DNA from: JBBWZH01 sp035544115
GTDB lineage: Bacteria > Actinomycetota > Actinomycetes > Mycobacteriales > CADCTP01
Direction: 5' to 3'
Length of the DNA stretch: 64,000 nucleotides
NCBI GenBank assembly: GCA_963714145.1
Contig: OY970235.1
Coordinates: 372,001 to 436,000 of the forward strand
A program made the translations under genes and the position numbers. The notes below the pieces were generated by a model, which was not told where the DNA came from, did not search any database, and was given only the letters and a program-made list of their open reading frames with translations. Of the stretch, positions 36,156-44,700 are shown piece by piece (position 1 is the first letter of the stretch; each line of letters opens with the position of its first letter).

Positions 36156-37127
36156 GTGGTCTCGCCGACCCGGCCCAGGGCGCGCGCCAGCCGGCCGCTG
36201 CGGCCGGCCGGTCCGCCGCCGGACCCGGCCGGCGCGCCCGGCTCGGCTGTGGCTGGCTCAGGCGTGGCCGGCCCGACTGGCGGCGGCCCGGCTGTGGCGC
36301 CGGTCGCGGTCGAGCGGCGGCCGCCGTCGGCCGCTCCGGCTCCGGCGCCCCGCCGGCCGGCGGCCGAGCTGACGGCTCCGCTGGGCGAGCCCGCGCCGGG
36401 GCCGGACGTGCCGCAGGTGGCCGATACGGCGTTCCGGGCGGTTCGGGGCGGCAACGCGTTCGAGGAGACCGTCGAGCGGCTGCTGCAGGCGATCAAGCTC
36501 GGGCTGGTCCGGTACGGCGAGCGGCTGCCGGCCGAGCGGGACCTGGCGGTCCGGCTCGGGGTGAGCCGGGTGACGCTGCGGGAGGCGATCCGGGACCTGC
36601 AGCGGGCCGGCTACGTGGAGTCCCGGCGCGGCCGGTTCGGCGGCACCTTCGTCCGGTACCGCCCGGACGGGCCGGCCAGCACGGCCGAGCTGCGCGTGAT
36701 CGCCCGGCAGATGGGCGAGGCGCTGGAGGACGCGCTCACGTTCCGGCACGCGCTGGAACTCGGCGCGGTCGAACTGGCGGCGTCCCGGCCGCTGTCCGGG
36801 GCGCAGCGGGCCTACCTGTCCGGCCGGCTGGCCGACTGCTCGGGGGCGCCGGCCGGCGAATACCGGCAGTGCGACTCGCTGCTGCACCTGGCGATCGCGG
36901 AGCTGTCCGGCTCGCCCTCGCTGGCGGCGGCGGTGGCGGACGTGCGGATGCGGCTGAACGAGCTGCTGGACGCGATCCCGGTGCTGGACCGCAACATCCG
37001 GCACGCGGACGGGCAGCACGCCCGGGTGGTGGCGGCGATCCTGGCCGGCGAGCCGGCCCGGGCCCGCGCCGCCATGGAGGAGCACATCGAGGGCACCGCC
37101 GCGCTGCTCCGCGGCTTCCTCGGCTGA
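36156..37127 (+). CDS. FadR-type (GntR/FCD) transcriptional regulator with long disordered N-terminus
   Basis: 323 residues from GTG 36156, six bases after GGAAGGAG (36142-36149). About 85 Pro/Ala-rich residues precede a GntR winged helix (G-E-R-L-P-A-E-R-D-L-A-V-R-L-G-V-S-R-V-T-L-R-E-A). The FCD effector domain follows, with the H-x3-H-type metal/ligand end motif (H-A-D-G-Q-H-A-R-V-V-A-A-I). It sits directly upstream of the amine-utilisation operon and is likely its regulator. A 26-bp palindrome at 37468-37493 is the natural operator candidate. The long N-terminal extension is unusual for FadR proteins, which normally begin almost at the HTH. Confidence 0.88.
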   Translation: MVSPTRPRARASRPLRPAGPPPDPAGAPGSAVAGSGVAGPTGGGPAVAPVAVERRPPSAAPAPAPRRPAAELTAPLGEPAPGPDVPQVADTAFRAVRGGNAFEETVERLLQAIKLGLVRYGERLPAERDLAVRLGVSRVTLREAIRDLQRAGYVESRRGRFGGTFVRYRPDGPASTAELRVIARQMGEALEDALTFRHALELGAVELAASRPLSGAQRAYLSGRLADCSGAPAGEYRQCDSLLHLAIAELSGSPSLAAAVADVRMRLNELLDAIPVLDRNIRHADGQHARVVAAILAGEPARARAAMEEHIEGTAALLRGFLG

Positions 37128-37434
37128 CCCGGCGCCCCGCCCGCCAGCCGGGCCCGCCATCCGGACCGGACGGCCAGGCCCGGCAGCCGGGCCGGACGGC
37201 CGGGCCCGCCATCCAGGCCGGACAGCCGGGCCCGCCAGCTGGGCCCGCCAGCCGGGCCGGACAGCCGGGCCGGACGGCCAGGCCCGGCAGCTGGGCCGGG
37301 CAGCTGGGCCGGCAGCTAGGCCCGGCAGCTGGGCCAGGCGCAAGCGGAGCGCCGTCACCGGCGGGAAGCGCCGTCACAGGCGAGCGGCGGGGATCACCGC
37401 GCGGTTAAGCCTGGCCAGCATGTCAGCGGATCTC
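37128..37434. repeat. G+C-rich imperfect repeat tract between regulator and permease
   Basis: From about 37141 to 37345 the DNA is built of imperfectly repeated blocks. Examples are GCCGGGCCGGACGGCC, CCCGCCATCC and GGCAGCTGGGCC, some of them self-complementary. It is open in several frames only because it is nearly pure G+C; no gene is supported. The rest (37346-37434) shows nothing clear. Confidence 0.55.
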
Positions 37435-37493
37435 TTGACACCCCGGCGCCCCGGTGGCTCAATTCCGCCATTGGACTGACCTCAGTCCAATGG
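37435..37493 (+). promoter_or_regulatory. Promoter and 26-bp palindromic operator of the amine-utilisation operon
   Basis: A consensus TTGACA (37435-37440) is followed after 18 bases by TCAATT (37459-37464). Immediately downstream is a perfect palindrome. Its 12-base arms, CCATTGGACTGA (37468-37479) and the reverse complement (37482-37493), are separated by CC. A repressor bound here would cover the transcription start. The FadR-type regulator at 36156 is the obvious candidate (inference). Confidence 0.7.
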
Positions 37494-37567
37494 GGCGGCC
37501 GCGGGGGCCGGAGCCTGCCGGTGCTGACCCTGCCGGCTGCCCGGGGCCGGGCGAGAGGAGCGCGCAC

Positions 37568-39124
37568 ATGGCGACCACGGACGACCCGACCACCATCGGC
37601 CGCCCGCCAGCGGACAGCTCGGACGACGACACCCGGCGGCTGCACGAGATGGGCTACGCCCAGGAGCTGCGCCGCGGTATGTCGGCGTTCTCCAACTTCG
37701 CGGTGTCGTTCACGATCATCTCGATCCTGTCCGGCTGCCTGACGCTGTACCTGTTCGGGATGAACACCGGCGGCCCGGCGGTGATCGTCTGGGGCTGGCC
37801 GGCGGTCGGTCTCATGACGCTGTTCGTCGGGCTGGCGATGGCCGAGGTCTGCTCCAGCTATCCGACCGCGGGCGGCCTCTACTACTGGTCGGCCAAGCTG
37901 GCCCGCAGCAACGCGGCCGCGTGGTCCTGGTTCACCGGCTGGTTCAACTTCCTCGGCCAGGTCGCGGTGACCGCCGGCATCGACTTCGGCGCGGCGTTCT
38001 TCCTGAACGCGTTCCTCGACCTGCAGTGGGGGTTCGACGCCCGGCCCTGGCACACGATCATGCTCTTCGCGATCATCCTGGCGCTGCACGGCCTGCTGAA
38101 CACGTTCAACGTGCGGCTGGTCGCGCTGTTCAACGACATCAGCGTCTGGTGGCACGTGGTCGGCGTGCTGGTGATCGTCGGCGTGCTGGCGTTCGCCCCG
38201 GACCACCACCAGTCCGCCTCGTTCGTATTCGGCCACTTCGTCAACAACACCGGCTGGAGCTCCGGCTTCTACGTCGTTCTGATCGGCCTGCTGCTGGCGC
38301 AGTACACGTTCACCGGGTACGACGCCTCCGCGCACATGACCGAGGAGACCAGGGACGCGGCGGTGTCCGGGCCGCGCGGCATCGTCGCCTCGATCGTGGT
38401 CTCGCTGCTCGCCGGCTGGGTGCTGCTGATCGGCGTCACGTTCGCGATCCAGAACTACGACAGCGAACTGGGCAGCACCACCGGGGTGCCGCCGGCGCAG
38501 ATCTTCATCGACGCGGTCGGCGCCACCGGCGGCAAGCTGCTGCTGCTGATCGTGATCGTCGCGCAGCTGTTCTGCGGGATGTCCTCGGTGACCGCGAACT
38601 CGCGCATGATCTACGCGTTCTCCCGGGACGGCGCGCTGCCCGCTTCCGACCTCTGGCACCGGATCAACCCGCGCACCCGCACCCCCACCAACGCGATCTG
38701 GCTGGCCGCCGCGGGCGCGCTCATCCTCGGCCTGCCCTACCTGTGGAACGCGACCGCCTACTACGCGGTCACCTCGATCGCGGTGATCGGCCTCTACATC
38801 GCGTACGTACTGCCGACGCTGCTGCGGCTGATGCAGGGCGACTCGTTCCAGCGCGGGCCGTGGCACCTGGGCCGGTGGAGCCGCCCGATCGGGATCATCG
38901 CGGTGCTCTGGGTCGCGTTCATCACGATCCTGTTCATGCTGCCGCAGGCCAGCCCGATCACCCGCAAGTCGTTCAACTACGCGCCGATCGCGGTGCTGGC
39001 GGTGATCGGGTTCGCTGGGATCTACTGGCTGGTGTCCGCCCGGCGCTGGTTCACCGGGCCGAAGGTGCAGGGCAGCACGGACGAGCTGGCCGCGATCGAG
39101 CATGAGCTGGAGGCGCTTGCGTGA
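37568..39124 (+). CDS. APC-family amino acid/amine permease
   Basis: 518 residues from ATG 37568; AGAGGAG at 37554-37560 supports this start. About 12 TM helices. The N-terminal G-M-S-A-F-S-N-F-A-V-S-F-T-I-I-S-I-L-S-G helix and the G-G-P-A loop are typical of APC permeases of the GABA/polyamine/choline transporter group. The segment F-T-G-Y-D-A-S-A-H-M-T-E-E-T also fits. It would import the amine degraded by the following genes. Its stop overlaps the glutamine-synthetase-like GTG (GTGA), so they are translationally coupled. Confidence 0.9.
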   Translation: MATTDDPTTIGRPPADSSDDDTRRLHEMGYAQELRRGMSAFSNFAVSFTIISILSGCLTLYLFGMNTGGPAVIVWGWPAVGLMTLFVGLAMAEVCSSYPTAGGLYYWSAKLARSNAAAWSWFTGWFNFLGQVAVTAGIDFGAAFFLNAFLDLQWGFDARPWHTIMLFAIILALHGLLNTFNVRLVALFNDISVWWHVVGVLVIVGVLAFAPDHHQSASFVFGHFVNNTGWSSGFYVVLIGLLLAQYTFTGYDASAHMTEETRDAAVSGPRGIVASIVVSLLAGWVLLIGVTFAIQNYDSELGSTTGVPPAQIFIDAVGATGGKLLLLIVIVAQLFCGMSSVTANSRMIYAFSRDGALPASDLWHRINPRTRTPTNAIWLAAAGALILGLPYLWNATAYYAVTSIAVIGLYIAYVLPTLLRLMQGDSFQRGPWHLGRWSRPIGIIAVLWVAFITILFMLPQASPITRKSFNYAPIAVLAVIGFAGIYWLVSARRWFTGPKVQGSTDELAAIEHELEALA

Positions 39125-40560
39125 CACCCGCTGCCGGTGCCGGCCGGCTCGACCTCGGCTCGCTGCGGGCCGAGGTCGACGTCGGCCAGATCGACACCGT
39201 CCTGCTGGCGATCACCGACATGCAGGGCCGGCTGCAGGGCAAACGGATGTCGGCCCGCTACCTGGTGGACGACCTGCTCCGGGCCGGCCAGCTGGACGTG
39301 GTGGAGGGCTGCGACTACCTGCTCGCCGTCGACGTGGACATGAACACGGTGGCCGGCTACCAGCTGTCCTCATGGGACAGTGGCTACGGCGACCTGGTCT
39401 GGCGGCCCGACCCGGCGACGCTGTGCTGGATCCCCTGGCACGAGGGCACCGCGCTGCTGCACTGCGACGTCGAGTGGGCCGGCGGGGCGCCGGTCGCCCC
39501 GGCGCCGCGGCAGATCCTGCGCCGCCAGCTGGCCCGGCTGGCCGAGCGTGGCTGGACCGCGCTGGCCGGCACCGAGCTGGAGTTCATGGTCTTCAACGAC
39601 ACGTTCGAGGACGCCGGAACGCTCAACTACACCGGGCTGACGCCGGCCAACCAGTACAACGTGGACTACTCGATGCTCGGCACCGGCCGGATCGAACCGC
39701 TGCTGCGTCGGATCCGTCTCGGCATGGCCGGCGCCGGCATGGTGGTCGAGTCGGCCAAGGGGGAGTGCAACCGCGGCCAGCACGAGATCGCGTTCAAGTA
39801 CACCGACGCGCTGTCCACATGCGACAACCACGTGCTCTACAAGACCGGGGCGAAGGAGATCGCCGCGCAGGACGGCCGGTCGCTGACGTTCATGGCGAAG
39901 TACGACGAGCGGGAGGGCAACTCCTGCCACATCCACCTCAGCCTGCGGGACGCCGACGGCGGGCCGGTCTTCGCCGCCCCGGGCCCCGCCGGCCCCACCG
40001 GCTCCGCCGGCCCTGCCGGTCACGCCGGGCACGCCGGTGCGAGCCGGGCGCCCGAGTTCGAGCACTTCCTGGCCGGGCTGCTGGCCGGGCTGCGCGAGCT
40101 GACCCTGCTGTTCGCCCCGAACATCAACTCGTACAAGCGGTTCGTGCCGGGCTCGTTCGCGCCGACCACGGTGGCCTGGGGTGAGGACAACCGCACCTGC
40201 GCGCTGCGGGTGGTCGGCCACTCGCCGCACGCGTTGCGGGTGGAGAACCGGGTGCCCGGCGGCGACGTGAACCCGTACCTGGCGGTGGCCGCGATGATCG
40301 CCGCCGGCCTGGACGGCATCGACCGGGAACTGCCGCTGGAACCGGCGTACACCGGCAATGCCTATGCCGACACCGACCGGCCCCGGGTGCCCGCGACGCT
40401 GCGGGACGCGGCCGGGCTGTGGTCGGCCAGCGCGCTGGCCCGGGCCGCCTTCGGCGACGAGGTGGTCGAGCACTACGCCAACATGGCCCGGGTGGAGCTG
40501 ACCGCGTTCGACGCTGCGGTCACCGACTGGGAGCGCCGCCGCGGGTTCGAGCGGCTGTGA
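39121..40560 (+). CDS. Glutamine synthetase-like gamma-glutamylamine synthetase
   Basis: 479 residues, start GTG 39121 overlapping the permease stop. GS fold: beta-grasp N-domain, then G-T-E-L-E-F (metal-binding Glu), E-C-N-R-G-Q-H-E, and N-S-C-H-I-H-L-S (ATP/metal). N-S-Y-K-R-F-V-P-G-S-F-A-P and N-R-T-C-A-L-R also match. In this context (amine permease, aldehyde dehydrogenase, gamma-glutamyl-GABA hydrolase-like protein) it most likely ligates glutamate to an amine, as PuuA in E. coli or GlnA3/GlnA4 in Streptomyces, rather than to ammonia. An odd low-complexity Gly/Pro/Ala insert (about residues 287-305) lies after the H-I-H-L-S motif. Confidence 0.87.
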   Translation: MTPAAGAGRLDLGSLRAEVDVGQIDTVLLAITDMQGRLQGKRMSARYLVDDLLRAGQLDVVEGCDYLLAVDVDMNTVAGYQLSSWDSGYGDLVWRPDPATLCWIPWHEGTALLHCDVEWAGGAPVAPAPRQILRRQLARLAERGWTALAGTELEFMVFNDTFEDAGTLNYTGLTPANQYNVDYSMLGTGRIEPLLRRIRLGMAGAGMVVESAKGECNRGQHEIAFKYTDALSTCDNHVLYKTGAKEIAAQDGRSLTFMAKYDEREGNSCHIHLSLRDADGGPVFAAPGPAGPTGSAGPAGHAGHAGASRAPEFEHFLAGLLAGLRELTLLFAPNINSYKRFVPGSFAPTTVAWGEDNRTCALRVVGHSPHALRVENRVPGGDVNPYLAVAAMIAAGLDGIDRELPLEPAYTGNAYADTDRPRVPATLRDAAGLWSASALARAAFGDEVVEHYANMARVELTAFDAAVTDWERRRGFERL

Positions 40561-41945
40561 CCGGCGCCCCGGCGACTGTCCAGAGTGGACAGGTCGAGCT
40601 GGTCGACCCGGCGACCGGGGACGTGCTGCGGTCCGTCCGACTGTCCACCGCGGCGGAGACCGACGCGGCGATCGCCCGGGCCGCCGCGGCCTACCCGGCC
40701 TGGCGGGCGGTGGCCCCGGCCGACCGGGGCCGGCTGCTGCGGCGGTTCGCGGCCGCGGTGGACGCCGACCGGGAGCACCTGGCGGAGCTGGAGAGCCGCA
40801 ACGCCGGCCACCCGATCACGATGGCCCGGGCCGAGGCGGCCGGCGTCCGGGACGTGCTGGACTACTACGCGGCCGCGCCGGAGCGGCTGTTCGGCCGGCA
40901 GATCCCGGTCGCCGGCGGGTTGGACATCACCTTCCGCGAACCGCTCGGCGTGGTCGGGGTGATCGTGCCGTGGAACTTCCCGATGCTGATCGCGTCCTGG
41001 GGGTTCGCCCCGGCGCTGGCGGCGGGCAACCCGGTCGTGCTGAAACCGGCCGAGCTGACCCCGCTGACCGCGATGCGGCTGGCCGAGCTGGGCCGCGCCG
41101 CCGGCCTGCCCGACGGCGTGTTCCAGGTGCTGCCGGGTCGCGGCGCGACCGTCGGCCGGCGGTTCGTCGACTCGCCGGACGTCCGCAAGATCGTGTTCAC
41201 CGGCTCCACCGAGGTCGGCCGGCAGGTGATGGCCGGCTGCGCGGCCCAGGTGAAGCGGCTCACCCTGGAACTCGGCGGGAAGTCGGCCAACGTGGTGTTC
41301 GCCGACGCCGACCTGGAGAAGGCGGCCGCCACCGCGCCGTACGCGGTGTTCGACAACGCCGGGCAGGACTGCTGCGCCCGGTCCCGCATCCTGGTCCAGC
41401 GCGGCGTCTACGACCGGTTCCTGGAGCTGCTGGAGCCGGCGGTGGCCGGTGTCCGGGTCGGCCACCCGGCCGACGAGGCCACCGAGATGGGGCCGCTGAT
41501 CAGCGCCGAGCACCGGGCCCGGGTGGCCGGCTACGTGCCGGCCGGCGCCCCGGTCGCCTTCCGCGGCAGCGCGCCGGCGGGTAAGGGCTTCTGGTTCCCG
41601 CCGACGGTGCTGGCCCCGGTCGGCCCGGCCGACCGCGCCGCCACCGAGGAGATCTTCGGCCCGGTGCTGGCCGTGCTGCCGTTCACCGACGAGGCGGACG
41701 CGATCCGGATCGCCAACGACTCGCCGTACGGGCTGTCCGGGTCGCTGTGGACCCGGGACGTCGGCCGGGCGATCCGGGTGGCCCGGGCGATCGACACCGG
41801 CACGCTCTCGGTGAACTCGCACTCCTCGGTGCGGTACGCGACCCCGTTCGGCGGGATGAAGCAGTCCGGCCTGGGCCGCGAACTCGGCCCGGACGCCCTC
41901 GACGCGTTCACCGACGTGAAGAACGTCTTCCTGGCGACGGAGTAG
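40557..41945 (+). CDS. NAD(P)+-dependent aldehyde dehydrogenase
   Basis: 462 residues from GTG 40557, overlapping the previous stop by GTGA. ALDH motifs: P-W-N-F-P-M, F-T-G-S-T-E-V-G, L-E-L-G-G-K-S with general base E238, and G-Q-D-C-C with catalytic Cys272. E-E-I-F-G-P-V follows near the end. It probably oxidises the gamma-glutamylamino aldehyde made in the pathway, the role of PuuC. Upstream in-frame extensions run into the glutamine-synthetase-like gene and are not used. Confidence 0.92.
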   Translation: MTGAPATVQSGQVELVDPATGDVLRSVRLSTAAETDAAIARAAAAYPAWRAVAPADRGRLLRRFAAAVDADREHLAELESRNAGHPITMARAEAAGVRDVLDYYAAAPERLFGRQIPVAGGLDITFREPLGVVGVIVPWNFPMLIASWGFAPALAAGNPVVLKPAELTPLTAMRLAELGRAAGLPDGVFQVLPGRGATVGRRFVDSPDVRKIVFTGSTEVGRQVMAGCAAQVKRLTLELGGKSANVVFADADLEKAAATAPYAVFDNAGQDCCARSRILVQRGVYDRFLELLEPAVAGVRVGHPADEATEMGPLISAEHRARVAGYVPAGAPVAFRGSAPAGKGFWFPPTVLAPVGPADRAATEEIFGPVLAVLPFTDEADAIRIANDSPYGLSGSLWTRDVGRAIRVARAIDTGTLSVNSHSSVRYATPFGGMKQSGLGRELGPDALDAFTDVKNVFLATE

Positions 41946-41971
41946 CCGCCAGCGTCCGGAGAGGGGTGGCA

Positions 41972-42736
41972 GTGCGCGGTCTGGCTGGCAAGGTTGCCGT
42001 GATCACCGGCGGGGCGAGCGGGATCGGGGCCGCCGCCGCCCGCCGGCTGTCCGAAGAGGACGTCCGGGTGGTCGTCGCGGATCTGGCCGACGACGCCGGC
42101 GCGCAGGTGGCCAGCGACGTCGGCGGGCGCTACATCCGCGCCGACGTCACCGTGCCGGCCGACGTGCAGGCGCTGTACCAGCAGACGTTGCTCCACTTCG
42201 GACGGTTGGACATCTGCGTCAACAACGCCGGCATCTCCCCGCCGGACGACGACTCGATCCTGACCACCGAGCCGGACGTCTGGCGCCGGGTGCAGGAGGT
42301 CAACCTCACCAGCGTCTACCTCTGCTGCAAGTACGGCATCCCGCACCTGCTGGCGGCCGGCGCCGGCGCGGTGGTGAACACCGCCTCGTTCGTGGCGGTG
42401 CTCGGCGCGGCCACCTCGCAGATCTCCTACACCGCGTCCAAGGGCGGCGTGCTGGCGATGACCCGTGAGCTCGGCGTGCAGTTCGCCCGGCAGGGGGTGC
42501 GGGTGAACGCGCTCTGCCCGGGTCCGGTGAACACCCCGCTGCTGCGGGAACTGTTCGCGGCCGACCCGGAGCGGGCCGCCCGCCGGCTGGTGCACGTCCC
42601 GATCGGACGGTTCGCCGAGCCCACCGAGATCGCCGCCGCCATCGCGTTCCTGGCCAGCGACGACGCCTCGTTCATCACCGCGTCCACGTTCCTGGTGGAC
42701 GGCGGCATCACCGCCGCCTACGTGACCCCGCTGTAG
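41972..42736 (+). CDS. Short-chain dehydrogenase/reductase
   Basis: 254 residues from GTG 41972, with GGAGAGG at 41958-41964. Classical SDR: T-G-G-A-S-G-I-G cofactor motif near the N-terminus, N-N-A-G, catalytic S...Y-T-A-S-K, and the C-terminal F-L-V-D-G-G. Within the amine operon it likely interconverts a hydroxyl and a carbonyl group of an intermediate; the exact substrate is unknown. Names such as 3-oxoacyl-ACP reductase would be over-precise. Confidence 0.9.
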   Translation: MRGLAGKVAVITGGASGIGAAAARRLSEEDVRVVVADLADDAGAQVASDVGGRYIRADVTVPADVQALYQQTLLHFGRLDICVNNAGISPPDDDSILTTEPDVWRRVQEVNLTSVYLCCKYGIPHLLAAGAGAVVNTASFVAVLGAATSQISYTASKGGVLAMTRELGVQFARQGVRVNALCPGPVNTPLLRELFAADPERAARRLVHVPIGRFAEPTEIAAAIAFLASDDASFITASTFLVDGGITAAYVTPL

Positions 42737-42746
42737 GTTCACCGGC

Positions 42747-43454
42747 ATGCGCCCGCTCGTCGGCATCACCAGCTACCTAGAGACCGTCCACTCCGGAGAC
42801 TGGACCCGCCCGATCACGTTCCTGCCACAGGCCTACGTCGCCGCGGTGCACGCGGCCGGCGGCCGGGCCGTCGTGCTGCCGCCGTCGACCGACGGCACCG
42901 ACTCGGTGATCGCCGCGCTGGACGCGTTGATCCTGGCCGGCGGCACCGACCTCGACCCGTCCATGTACGGCGCCGCCAGACAGCCGGCCACGGCGGAACC
43001 GCGACCGGACCGGGACGCGGGCGAGGCCGCGCTGCTGGCCGCCGCCACCGCGGCGGACCTCCCGGTGCTGGGGATCTGCCGCGGCATGCAGTTGATGGTG
43101 GCGTCCGGCGGCGGCGCACTGCACCAGCACCTGCCGGACGTCGTCGGCCACACCGGTCACCAGCCGGCCCCCGGGGTGTACGGCGCGCACGGGGTGACCA
43201 CCGTGCCGGGCAGCCGGCTGGCCGGCCTGATCGGTCCACATGCGACAGTGCCGAGCTACCACCACCAGGGCGTGGCCGATCCCGGCCCGCTCGCCGTGTC
43301 GGCGCACGCGGCCGACGGCACGATCGAGGCGGTGGAGCTGCCGACCGCCCGGTTCTGGCTCGGCGTCCTCTGGCACCCCGAGGCCGGCGACGACCCCCGG
43401 CTGTTCGAGGCATTGGTCGCGGCGGCGGCCCCGGCCACGCACCCCGCCGGGTAG
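42747..43454 (+). CDS. Class I glutamine amidotransferase-like gamma-glutamyl-GABA hydrolase
   Basis: 235 residues. Triad of the peptidase C26/PuuD type: Cys111 in G-I-C-R-G-M-Q, His210 and Glu212 in W-H-P-E. The opening P-L-V-G-I-T-S-Y and G-G-T-D-L-D-P are typical of gamma-glutamyl-gamma-aminobutyrate hydrolases. It would release glutamate and the free acid (for example GABA), closing the gamma-glutamylation route. A TAGGTT -10-like box (42734-42739) lies 7 bases before the ATG, so it may also be made from a leaderless internal transcript. Confidence 0.9.
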   Translation: MRPLVGITSYLETVHSGDWTRPITFLPQAYVAAVHAAGGRAVVLPPSTDGTDSVIAALDALILAGGTDLDPSMYGAARQPATAEPRPDRDAGEAALLAAATAADLPVLGICRGMQLMVASGGGALHQHLPDVVGHTGHQPAPGVYGAHGVTTVPGSRLAGLIGPHATVPSYHHQGVADPGPLAVSAHAADGTIEAVELPTARFWLGVLWHPEAGDDPRLFEALVAAAAPATHPAG

Positions 43455-43492
43455 GCTCATCCCGGCCCAGCGTTGGGACGGCGGAGGTGTCG

Positions 43493-44578
43493 ATGAGCCA
43501 GCAGGTGCGCGGCGTGGTGTCGGCCGGCAAGGGCGAGCCGGTGAGCGTGCAGACCGTCGTGGTGCCCGACCCCGGGCCGGGCGAGGCGGTGGTCGCGGTC
43601 CAGGCCTGCGGGGTGTGCCACACCGACCTGCACTACAAGGAAGGCGCGATCAACGACGACTTCCCGTTCCTGCTCGGGCACGAGGCGGCCGGCATCGTGG
43701 AGTCGGTCGGCGCCGGCGTGGCCAACGTGGCGCCCGGCGACTACGTGGTGCTGGCCTGGCGGGCGCCCTGCGGCACCTGCCGGTCCTGCCTGCGCGGCCG
43801 GCCCTGGTACTGCTTCGACAGCCGCAACGCCGCCCAGCCCATGACGCTCGAGGACGGCACCGCGCTGTCGCCGGCCCTGGGCATCGGCGCGTTCGTGGAG
43901 AAGACGCTGGTCGCGGCCGGTCAGTGCGTCCCGGTCGACCGGCGGGCCCGGCCGGAGGCGGCCGGGCTGATCGGCTGCGGGATCATGGCCGGCTGGGGCG
44001 CGGCGGCGAACACCGGCCAGGTCGGCCGCGGCGACACGGTCGCGGTGATCGGCTGTGGCGGCGTCGGCTGCGCGGCGATCGCGGCGTCCGCGCTGAACGG
44101 TGCCCGCACGGTGATCGCGGTCGACGTCGACCCGCGCAAGCTGGAGACCGCCCGCCGGTTCGGCGCCACCGATACGGTGGACGCGCGCGAGGTGGACGTG
44201 ATCGACCGGGTCCGCGAGCTGACCGGCGGCTTCGGCGCCGATCTGGTGATCGAGGCGGTCGGCCGGCCGGAGACGTACCGGCAGGCGTTCTACGCCCGCG
44301 ACCATGCCGGCACCCTGGTCCAGGTCGGCGTGCCGGATCCGGCCATGCGGCTGGAACTGCCGCTGATCGACTTCTTCTCCCGCGGTGGCGCGCTGCGCTC
44401 GAGCTGGTACGGCGACTGCCTGCCGACCCGGGACTTCCCGATCCTGGTGGACGCCTACCTGGCCGGAAAGCTCGATCTGGACGGCTTCGTCTCCGAGACG
44501 ATCCCGCTGGACGGGGTGGAGGAGGCGTTCGCGACGATGGTCCGCGGCGACGTGCTGCGGTCGGTCGTGGTGTTCTGA
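43493..44578 (+). CDS. mscR: S-(hydroxymethyl)mycothiol dehydrogenase (mycothiol-dependent formaldehyde dehydrogenase)
   Basis: 361 residues; ATG 43493 with GCGGAGG five bases upstream. Zinc medium-chain dehydrogenase: C-G-V-C-H-T-D catalytic Zn site, G-H-E-A-A-G, structural Zn cysteines in C-G-T-C-R-S-C...W-Y-C, and G-C-G-G-V-G-C-A NAD motif. The sequence style (Y-K-E-G-A-I-N-D-D-F-P-F-L-L-G-H-E) is that of actinobacterial MscR, which oxidises the formaldehyde-mycothiol adduct and also reduces nitrosomycothiol. Its own TAGGCT -10 box lies at 43452-43457. Its place after the amine operon may mean formaldehyde arises from methylated amines, or may be chance. Confidence 0.9.
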   Translation: MSQQVRGVVSAGKGEPVSVQTVVVPDPGPGEAVVAVQACGVCHTDLHYKEGAINDDFPFLLGHEAAGIVESVGAGVANVAPGDYVVLAWRAPCGTCRSCLRGRPWYCFDSRNAAQPMTLEDGTALSPALGIGAFVEKTLVAAGQCVPVDRRARPEAAGLIGCGIMAGWGAAANTGQVGRGDTVAVIGCGGVGCAAIAASALNGARTVIAVDVDPRKLETARRFGATDTVDAREVDVIDRVRELTGGFGADLVIEAVGRPETYRQAFYARDHAGTLVQVGVPDPAMRLELPLIDFFSRGGALRSSWYGDCLPTRDFPILVDAYLAGKLDLDGFVSETIPLDGVEEAFATMVRGDVLRSVVVF

Positions 44579-44591
44579 GCTGTCCCACTAT

Positions 44592-44632
44592 CTGGAACGG
44601 GGTTTCCAGGCCGCTGGCCGCCATGCCAGACT
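44592..44632 (+). promoter_or_regulatory. cimA leader promoter with overlapping palindrome
   Basis: A weak -35-like TTTCCA (44603-44608) and -10-like CAGACT (44627-44632) are 18 bases apart. The start point would fall at about 44639-44640, the leader GTG. CTGGAA (44592-44597) and TTCCAG (44604-44609) form a palindrome over the -35, a possible repressor site. Spacing mirrors the ilvB leader promoter. Confidence 0.4.
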
Positions 44633-44639
44633 CGGCGGC

Positions 44640-44672
44640 GTGCAACACCTCAGCGTGATCATTATTACCTAG
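44640..44672 (+). CDS. cimA leader peptide (Val/Ile attenuator peptide)
   Basis: A ten-codon frame, MQHLSVIIIT then TAG, starting GTG. Val followed by three Ile codons (GTG-ATC-ATT-ATT) sits right before the hairpin at the stop codon. Isoleucine is the end product of the cimA route, so stalling on these codons when charged tRNA-Ile is scarce would favour read-through. The last bases (TTACCTAG followed by GCG) match the ilvB leader end, suggesting a common design. The GTG start is inferred from promoter spacing; no Shine-Dalgarno is seen. Confidence 0.75.
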   Translation: MQHLSVIIIT

Positions 44673-44700
44673 GCGCGCCGGCCGAAATTCGCCAGCGCGC
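44673..44700 (+). promoter_or_regulatory. Attenuator pause/anti-terminator hairpin upstream of cimA
   Basis: GCGCGC (44673-44678) pairs with GCGCGC (44695-44700), extended inside by GGC/GCC (44680-44682 with 44691-44693). It begins directly after the leader TAG and ends right at the terminator stem, the same geometry as 1009-1035 in front of ilvB. Confidence 0.55.
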
